Part shown: piece after piece, positions 58,044 to 64,000 of the stretch
Layout: each line of letters begins with the position of its first letter
Numbering within the stretch: the first letter of the stretch is position 1
Source of the DNA: Uloborus plumipes
Taxonomy: Eukaryota > Arthropoda > Arachnida > Araneae > Uloboridae
Assembly: GCA_038373865.1 (NCBI GenBank)
Contig: JAXGGA010006465.1
Location: forward strand, 1-64,000
Direction: 5' to 3'
Length of the DNA: 64,000 bases
Program-made: the position numbers and the translations under genes
Notes under the pieces: generated by a model
Seen by the model: the letters and a program-made list of their open reading frames with translations, nothing else
Database searches by the model: none
Told to the model about the DNA's origin: nothing

Positions 58044-58201
58044 TTAATTTCAAACTGGAACCTCTGCTGTCAGCATTATTCTGTTGTTTTTATACAGTAT
58101 TATACACTTCAATTTCACAGCAGTAAACTGTAAAATTGCTAGTTTTACATTTCGTTACTGTGCATTCTACAGCTCTAAATTGAAACCTCAGCTGCCAGTA
58201 T

Positions 58202-59778
58202 TCTCTATATATAAAAATGACGGTGTTCGTTTGTTTGTACGTTTGTAACCGCTGGCCAGAAGCTCCCACAGTACCTACAGACCTGAAACTTGGCACAAAA
58301 ATTCGAACATACCCCGCCCTCGTGCACCTCGAAGCCCAAATTTTTAATTTCGAATTAGTTATTTTTAAATTAACTAATTAGTCTCATTTTTGGTGTATCC
58401 GCCATAATTGAGGGGGGAAAACCTTCCCCCACCCCAAAACATTATATATCGTTGGAAAGGGGTTTTTTTTCTGAAAAAGAAAAGTTTTAGCACGTTTCTG
58501 TCCGTTAATTAGGACAGGAGATATTAATTAATCAAATTTAGTCAATTTTCAAGGCCTAACTCTACGCAGAACTGAAACACTAGAGCCATTTTCCTGATCA
58601 GCTGCTCTTTTGTCCCTGAATTTACTTTGTGGTTTAAATTTGCGTATAGATTTAAGCCTTGAAAATTTATTCAATTTGATTAATTAATATCTCCTGCTAC
58701 TTACTTAACTTTCTGTCTCTTATATTTATTTGGCGAATTGATTTAAACTTTAACATGACTTTAAGTGGAATTTAAAAGGTTGTGAAGCGCATTTGAACTA
58801 AAGGATATAAAATTTTTTCTTCAGAGGAGGTTAAAGTGAATTTAAATTTATTAAGTTGACTTCCTCAAAATTCGGGGTTCCCGAAAATGTCACAATGGAA
58901 CTATCATTGTTAAAAATTTAGAGATGGCTATTCAGTTCCTCTTCGCATTTGGCGTCGTAAAGTTTGGCGACAATCAGGAAATTTACCAAACCTCCCAGCC
59001 AGTGAAACACTACTTTCTCCAACTCAAAGAAAAATAAAACGGTCTGGGAAGGAACAGTAGTTGTTTGCAGTTTAAAGCGTATTTTATTGCATGTTTAAAA
59101 CATGTATTTAATGCCGCCATCACTAAATTTTTAATAATAATAGTTCCATTCTGACATTTTCTGTAACACCGCTATTCAGTTAACCGGGAAATTTTCCAAA
59201 CTTCCCGGCCAGTGAAATCTTGATTATTTGAGAGTCACTGTTAGATTGTAATCACTTCAAAGAGATGGTACGAAAGACATTATATTTCTTTCCTTTTAAT
59301 GTTCACATTAAAATCATGAAAGAATGGTTGTGGCTGATCTACCTGATACAATCGGTTCCCTATGTTAATAAATTTAGATTTGGCGATCAATTTTACATTG
59401 AAATTACGGTTAAATCGGTGAATTATATTAAATTTCAAGGGCAATATTGCTGTGGTCGTTGAGAGTTTTCGAAAATCTTGGCTCTACAGTTGTGTCAAAA
59501 GTTCCATTGAAACGTAAAAATTTCGCTAAAAATAAATAAGTTCCTCACACACACACACGAAAAGAAGAAAAAAGTCTTTAAAACTAAAATAATCCTCGCA
59601 CTGAACACTACAAACTGAAATGGCATTAAAAGTGTCATCAATATATTTTAAAAGGTCGTGGTGCACATTTGAATTAAAGAATATAATAATTTTACTTAAG
59701 AGGGTGGAGTGAATTTAAATTTATTCAGTTGACTTTCTTTACTTTTTTGCGCGGGCATCGCCGTGCGGATACTGCTAG
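58202..59778 (+). mobile_element. non-autonomous Helitron, 1577 bp
   Basis: It starts TCTCTATATATAAAAATG and ends CTGCTAG, preceded by a GC-rich hairpin (GCGCGGGCATCGCCGTGCG, 59749-59767), which are the hallmarks of a Helitron. The flanks CCAGTAT and TATACT join to the sequence seen uninterrupted at about 63734-63746 and 63579-63590, and there is no target duplication, as expected. An internal inverted repeat lies near 58510-58690. No Rep/helicase is encoded. Confidence 0.88.
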
Positions 59779-59889
59779 TATACTATAAAAACAACAGTTC
59801 ATTTTGTTGCAGTGTTGTATTAAGTGTGAAAAAACAATATTTCAACGCAAGGAGTCTTGTCCAAATGAAACAAAAAGGATATCTCCCAT

Positions 59890-62004
59890 TCAAGACTTCA
59901 CGAACCGGATTACATAATAGGTATGAGGGGTCCCCTCTCCGGAAACATTTCGGTCACGCGTCTGGTATTCCATTTCATCCCGAGTATAGATTTGGAAGAA
60001 CCTCTTCTTTTCGTGGAAACTCGAGTCTACCGTAATATATTCAGTGACAGAACCGTTCTCTTTTTTCACAGCGATGATAGTGGCCACGTGCCGGTGTGTT
60101 GGAGAATAGCAGAAAGAGACAATGACTGGCAGGCCATTGGCGATATCATCCGAAACATCCTTTTCAAAATCAGAAAAGTCGGGGAGTGCTGCTACGACAC
60201 AATCGCTATACCCAGCTGGTAGGTACTGCTTTATGTGTCCGGCGATATACTCCATAGTTACACCGCACTTGCCAACGGTTCTTTTGTTTTTATACCACAT
60301 CACCTCAATCAGGGAGAAAATGGCAAAACTCGCAAATAAACAGACGAGCGGCAAACCAATCGGCTGCCCACCGGGTATAGCACACAGCAAGCCAGCAGCA
60401 ACACCAACACCAATCGCTTTTGCTGCATATTTCTTCATTTTATAACGATATTCTTTAGTTTTCGTACGGCATTTGCGCACGAATGTGGGAAAAGTGTCTA
60501 AGTTGATATCAACTCCTATCAATATGAGTGCTCTGGCCCCAGAATTGACAGTACACGAGCGATTATCGGGTTGGTATGGAACTTGATCGTGCGCCTTGAT
60601 TATTGCTTCCATATCCAATGCCACGTAGCCGATCTTTAGGGCATCGTTGCTTTGTCCAACTCTTTTTTGGAAGGAATCTAGTCCGTATATCCGCTTTTGG
60701 GGTACATAGCGTTTCTTGAGTGTTGACGTGGTGCTCTTAGGCGCTGAAGAATTTTGACTAAGATCAGAGGGAGGTTGAGTCGGTTTTTCCGTTTCCGCCT
60801 GTTTCAAAGGTGCAGGGGTTGGTTCTGTCTCCAAAGGGGTGGGTGATGCTCTTCCGCATTCGCTATACACATGTAAGAGCTGGCTAGGTTCAGTTTCTAC
60901 CTGTTTCGTGGATGTAGGTATCGGTTCTAACGGCTTTGTGGAAGTTGACATGTCTGCATTCTCTCTAGGTACTTCTAGCGGCTGACTTAGTTCAGTTTCT
61001 GCCTGTTTCATAGCAGCAGGGATCGATGCTAGCTGCGTTGAGGTAGGTGACATTTCTGCGTTTTCTCCAGGCACTTCTAACGGATGGCTCAGTTCAGTTT
61101 CTGCGAGTTTCATAGATGGAGGGGTAGCTTCTGCGTTCTCTCCAGACGCTACGAGCGCATGGGTCAGTTCAGTTTCTGCTTGTTTCGTGGGTGCAGGGAT
61201 CGGTTCTAGCTGCGTTGGGGGAGGTGATGCTTCTAACGGATGGCTCAGTTCAGATTCTGCTTGTTTCGTGGATGCAGGGATCGCTTCTGCATTCTCTCCA
61301 GATGCTTCTAACGGATGGATGAGTTTCGTTTCTGCTTGTTTCGGGGATGCAGGGGTCAGTTCTCGCAGCTTCGGGGGAGGTGACGTTTCTGCGTTTTCTC
61401 CCGACACTTCTAAAGGATGGCTTATTTCAGTTTCTGCCTCTTTCAAAGATACAGGGGTCGTTTCTGCGTTCTCTCCAGACGCTACTAGCGCATGGGTCAG
61501 TTCAGTTTCTGCTTGTTTCGTGGATGCAGGGATCGCTTCTAGCTGCGTTGGGGGAGGTGATGCTTCTAACGGATGGCTCAGTTCAGATTCTGCTTGTTTC
61601 GTGGATGCAGGGATCGCTTCTGCATTATCTCCAGATGGTTCTAACGGATGGATGAGTTTAGTTTCTGCTTGTTTCGGGGATGCAGGGATCGGTTCTAACT
61701 GCTTTGAGGGAGGTGACGTTTCTGCATTATCTCCAGACACTTCTAACGGATGGCTTAGTTCTGTTTCTGCCCGTTTTGCAGAAGCAGGGATTGGTTCCAT
61801 CTGCCGTGAGGGAGGTGAAGTTTCTGCGTTCTCCATAGAAGCTTTTAACGGATGGCTTAGCTCAGTTTCTTCTCGTATCATTGATGCAAGGTTCAGTTCT
61901 AGCTGCGTTGAGGAAGGGGGCGTTTCTGCGCGCCCGCTAGAAACTTCCAACATAGTTCTGCTGACGTTCACATCACCAGGCAAGTGACTCCCGTCAGAAT
62001 TCAT
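59890..62004 (-). CDS. repeat-rich protein with papain/C39-like peptidase-like domain
   Basis: 704 residues from the ATG at 62004; the open frame extends eight codons further up to a TTG but has no earlier ATG before a stop. Residues about 50-400 are some eleven copies of a Pro/Glu/Ser-rich unit of about 34 residues (ENAETSPPSxQLEPIPAS then KQAETELSHPLEVSG). A block of about 110 residues is duplicated (roughly 101-210 and 211-320). Residues about 430-704 form a globular part. YQPDNRSC places Gln478 six residues before Cys484, PTHRHVATIIAV offers His639 and YITVDSS Asp660, a layout like C39/papain-type peptidases. A hydrophobic stretch (about 529-570) could be one or two membrane segments. There are no introns in the frame. 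A splice-acceptor-like site lies upstream (about 62197). Peptidase activity is an inference; the usual CGP after the Cys is CTV here. Host gene, horizontally acquired gene or mobile-element cargo are all possible. Confidence 0.7.
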   Translation of the reverse strand: MNSDGSHLPGDVNVSRTMLEVSSGRAETPPSSTQLELNLASMIREETELSHPLKASMENAETSPPSRQMEPIPASAKRAETELSHPLEVSGDNAETSPPSKQLEPIPASPKQAETKLIHPLEPSGDNAEAIPASTKQAESELSHPLEASPPPTQLEAIPASTKQAETELTHALVASGENAETTPVSLKEAETEISHPLEVSGENAETSPPPKLRELTPASPKQAETKLIHPLEASGENAEAIPASTKQAESELSHPLEASPPPTQLEPIPAPTKQAETELTHALVASGENAEATPPSMKLAETELSHPLEVPGENAEMSPTSTQLASIPAAMKQAETELSQPLEVPRENADMSTSTKPLEPIPTSTKQVETEPSQLLHVYSECGRASPTPLETEPTPAPLKQAETEKPTQPPSDLSQNSSAPKSTTSTLKKRYVPQKRIYGLDSFQKRVGQSNDALKIGYVALDMEAIIKAHDQVPYQPDNRSCTVNSGARALILIGVDINLDTFPTFVRKCRTKTKEYRYKMKKYAAKAIGVGVAAGLLCAIPGGQPIGLPLVCLFASFAIFSLIEVMWYKNKRTVGKCGVTMEYIAGHIKQYLPAGYSDCVVAALPDFSDFEKDVSDDIANGLPVIVSFCYSPTHRHVATIIAVKKENGSVTEYITVDSSFHEKKRFFQIYTRDEMEYQTRDRNVSGEGTPHTYYVIRFVKS
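60800..61860 (-). repeat. coding minisatellite, unit about 102 bp
   Basis: DNA basis of the 34-residue repeats in the ORF at 59890-62004. A higher-order duplication of about 330 bp is visible (61379-61700 against 61050-61370). Units stay in frame, with shortened units where the ENAETSPP part is lost (for example LEASPPPTQLE). Confidence 0.85.
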
Positions 62005-62193
62005 CTTTGACGTCACAACTGCATTCAATATCGAAAGAGGTGCATAGATTTATCCCCCGTCTCTTTGGGAGAAGTTTTGGCACAGATGTCAGGATCTTCA
62101 CAATAATTGCAATAAGTTTTGTCGCTGCTGCCGAGCAAGAATCTTGAATTGCCTGGCGCAACCTTAAATGAGGTTCTGAACACTTGAAGAAGT

Positions 62194-62215
62194 TACCTGA
62201 ATGCAAAAAAAAAAA
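62194..62215 (-). other. candidate 3' splice site upstream of the repeat-peptidase ORF
   Basis: On the minus strand a run CTTTTTTTTTTTGCATTCAG ends at 62197, a textbook polypyrimidine tract plus CAG. Sequence between it and the ATG at 62004 has an in-frame stop, so it would be 5' UTR. The same CAG is followed by GTAACT, so a donor reading cannot be excluded. Confidence 0.35.
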
Positions 62216-62859
62216 GGAATTTATAGATTATCTTGAGCACAAATAAAAGTACTACGTTTCACGATATTCCAAAGAACTTTGTAAGAAATATTTCACGAAA
62301 TAGGATAACACAGAAACAAACAAAGCAAAATGATGCGGCGAATAATATAGGAACGAAAATTAGTGGTGCTATTCTGTACTTGCTTGTGATCTTTTCTTAT
62401 AGCTAAATGTTTTGTGCAATGTAGACATGACATAGTGACAAGGGAAGGGGGAAAGGTAAAGTGTAAGTGTGGCACTTTGTGGAAAAAGGGAACTTGGTCA
62501 AACGTGTTAAAAGAAAGTGACATCAGTTACAGACAGCCCCTTATAGCATTAGGAGAAATTGCTGCAACATATGCGGGGGATATTTTGCTAGAATTAAGCA
62601 CAAAGGGATGTCTAAAAGTTTTCTATAATCTGCATACTTGTTATATATCAGTTAATAATTGAAGGACTTGGTAGATGAAGGGGTTATTTGACAAAACCGA
62701 AATTGCTACTAATTATAGTTTAAAGTTTTACTGTAGCAGTTGTTGCGGCTTTTTTGTTGCCTGGTTTTGTCATTAAGTGAGCGTATGAATTTGTCTAATG
62801 ACATCCACTTTTTGAGGCTTTATTTGTGCTTACATGTGTCCATTATTTACCAATGTTCG
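62216..62859. other. unassigned DNA
   Basis: Short opposing ORFs (62293-62523, 62414-62662) without domains. Could contain the promoter of the leftward ORF, but no TATA or initiator stands out. Confidence 0.35.
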
Positions 62860-62871
62860 GAGTGTATTTTC

Positions 62872-63160
62872 GGACCGTGGTAGCCCGATCGGTAAGGAGT
62901 CGGACTCGTGACCGGAGGTACCCGGGTTCGATCCCAGCCGATCAAAGATCCACCGTCTTGATTAATGGTGGCTGGGGGACGTTAAATATGTTGTGATCAA
63001 CGTCCTCGAAGTGAAATGATACCTCTTGGGGGTGCTGGGCCAAGGGTTTGCTTGACCCTTTGTTCTGGTTCGAAAATAACAGAGCCCTCCCTAGGGCCCT
63101 ATCCCGATTAAACCACGATTGGTGGTAGGTACGGGGGACCCTGGAGTGTGTGATGTGAAA
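62872..63160 (+). mobile_element. tRNA-derived SINE, copy 2
   Basis: A perfect 12-bp duplication GAGTGTATTTTC (62860-62871, 63161-63172) frames 289 bp. The tRNA-like head has an A box (TAGCCCGATCGGTAAGG, 62881-62897) and B box (GGTTCGATCCC, 62925-62935). The rest matches copy 1 at 49911-50206 in opposite orientation with moderate divergence. Not a tRNA gene. Confidence 0.93.
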
Positions 63161-63364
63161 GAGTGTATTTTCAAAAAAAAATGTAACATCCTTCCTACAT
63201 CCTCTGAAATCTCTCTTCAATTATGACAAACTCTTGATTACCCGCGGGTCTCTAACGTTTTTTTTTTTTTTTTTTACTGTGATAATTTACTGAATGCAAA
63301 AAAATGCGATTGTGTTATTTGTCGCTTCTAGCTTGAAAAGATAGTTTTTACATTCAATGTTAAA

Positions 63365-63773
63365 CACTTTAAAAAATTATTGTTGTTTTTACAGTATAAA
63401 ACAGCCAATTTTATAGTAATAAACTGTACAAATTGCTAACTTTACAATAATAAACCGTAAAATCGCTAACTTTACTGTACTAAACTGTAAAATAGCTAAC
63501 TTTTCAGTAAGAAACTGTAAAATTGCTAATTTAACAGCGTATTACCGTGCATTTTAGTTTCAAGCTGGAATCTTTTCTGCCAGTATTATACAGTTGTTTT
63601 TCCGGTATAATACAGCTAAATTTTACGGCAATAAACTATGAAATTGCTAACTTAGCAGTAAGAAACTGTAAAATTGCCAGTTTTACAATTTATCACTGTG
63701 CATTTTACAATTTTAAATTGGAACCTCGGCTGCCAGTATTATACTGTGAAAACAACAGTTAATTTTTGCAGTG
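63365..63773. mobile_element. TA-type MITE with internal 30-bp repeats, uninterrupted copy
   Basis: The left end CACTTTAAAAAATTATTGTTG and right end CAACAGTTAATTTTTGCAGTG are imperfect inverted repeats; TA follows on the right (63774-63775). Inside, AAACTGTAAAATTGCTAACTT units recur six or more times about 30 bp apart. It serves as the empty-site reference for the Helitron and TTAA MITE inserted in its relative at 57428-59814. Confidence 0.75.
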
Positions 63774-63793
63774 TATATTTAGCTATAGTTTAA

Positions 63794-63991
63794 GGGCCGA
63801 ATTTAAGTGAAACACAGACGATCGCAACTCACCATTGCAATCGCAAATTCCCAAATTTGGATTTAAGTGAAACGTTACAATCGCTACGAGCTGCGATTCT
63901 AATGTAATTCGACTTCCAGTAGCGATTGCAATTTTGGTCTATTGCGATTGCCTTGAAGCGATTGCAATGGTGCTTCACCTGAATTCGGTCC
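63794..63991. mobile_element. 198-bp MITE with CGATTGCAAT motifs
   Basis: GGGCCGAATTTAAGTGAA (left) faces TTCACCTGAATTCGGTCC (right), bordered by TAA on both sides (63791-63793, 63992-63994), the 3-bp TWA duplication of PIF/Harbinger-type elements. ATCGCAA/GATTGCAAT is iterated inside. Confidence 0.78.
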
Positions 63992-64000
63992 TAAATGTAT

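Larger units (their letters stand above)
57428..59814. mobile_element. TA-type MITE split by two later insertions
   Basis: The left end CACTAAAAAATGAATGTTGT and right end ACAACAGTTCATTTTGTTGCAGTG match the ends of the intact relative at 63365-63773. The interior consists of AAACTGTAAAATTGCTA-type units. A TTAA-flanked MITE (57528-58043) and a Helitron (58202-59778) interrupt it. The right TA of the duplication is mutated. Confidence 0.75.

Noticed and set aside
61187..61987. 266-codon plus-strand ORF
   Set aside because: It is the antisense of the in-frame repeat region of the minus-strand ORF. Its Ser/Ala/Asp periodicity simply mirrors those repeats.

Overview
The window reads as repeat-dense, AT-rich intergenic or intronic DNA from an arthropod. 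A chelicerate, most likely a spider, is my best guess. That rests on the mix of repeats (one intact Ty3/gypsy element, Tc1, piggyBac, many hAT elements, PIF/Harbinger-like MITEs, a Helitron, a tRNA-derived SINE) and on general memory of such families, not on a search. No conserved host gene with recognisable exons is visible, and I see no bacterial features (operons, ribosome binding sites, CRISPR).

Layout. 1-5.7 kb is mostly unassigned, with a decayed TTAA-flanked MITE and a 761-bp TA-flanked inverted-repeat element. 5.7-19.9 kb is one nested stack. A hAT-type element with identical 8-bp target duplications has been invaded by a full-length Ty3/gypsy retrotransposon (6.3 kb, single 1585-codon gag-pol frame), a Tc1-like transposon with a broken transposase, and a second hAT element. 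The second hAT element carries a Harbinger-like element and a 1.9-kb foldback. A solo LTR of the same gypsy family sits just outside. 20.5-30.5 kb holds several smaller inverted-repeat elements, most with exact target duplications, plus simple repeats.

30.6-44.2 kb is a second stack. A transposon with 8-bp duplications encodes a decayed protein of a family I cannot name. An 11.2-kb insertion splits its gene. That insertion contains a hAT element, which in turn contains a decayed piggyBac transposon, related piggyBac MITEs, a GC-rich 120-bp satellite array and other repeats. Removing the 11.2-kb insertion with one copy of its 4-bp duplication puts the split reading frame back in register.

45-64 kb contains a 114-bp tandem array derived from the end of a 131-codon ORF, a 168-bp hairpin, two SINE copies with exact target duplications, several MITEs and a Helitron whose empty site can be read from sister repeats. 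It also holds the most gene-like non-transposon frame: a 704-residue predicted protein on the minus strand with a 34-residue repeat region followed by a papain/C39-like cysteine peptidase-like domain containing a hydrophobic insert.

Functionally this is a transposon graveyard. One gypsy element looks structurally intact, while the DNA transposons are non-autonomous or broken. The repeat-peptidase ORF and the 131-codon ORF are the only candidate cellular genes.
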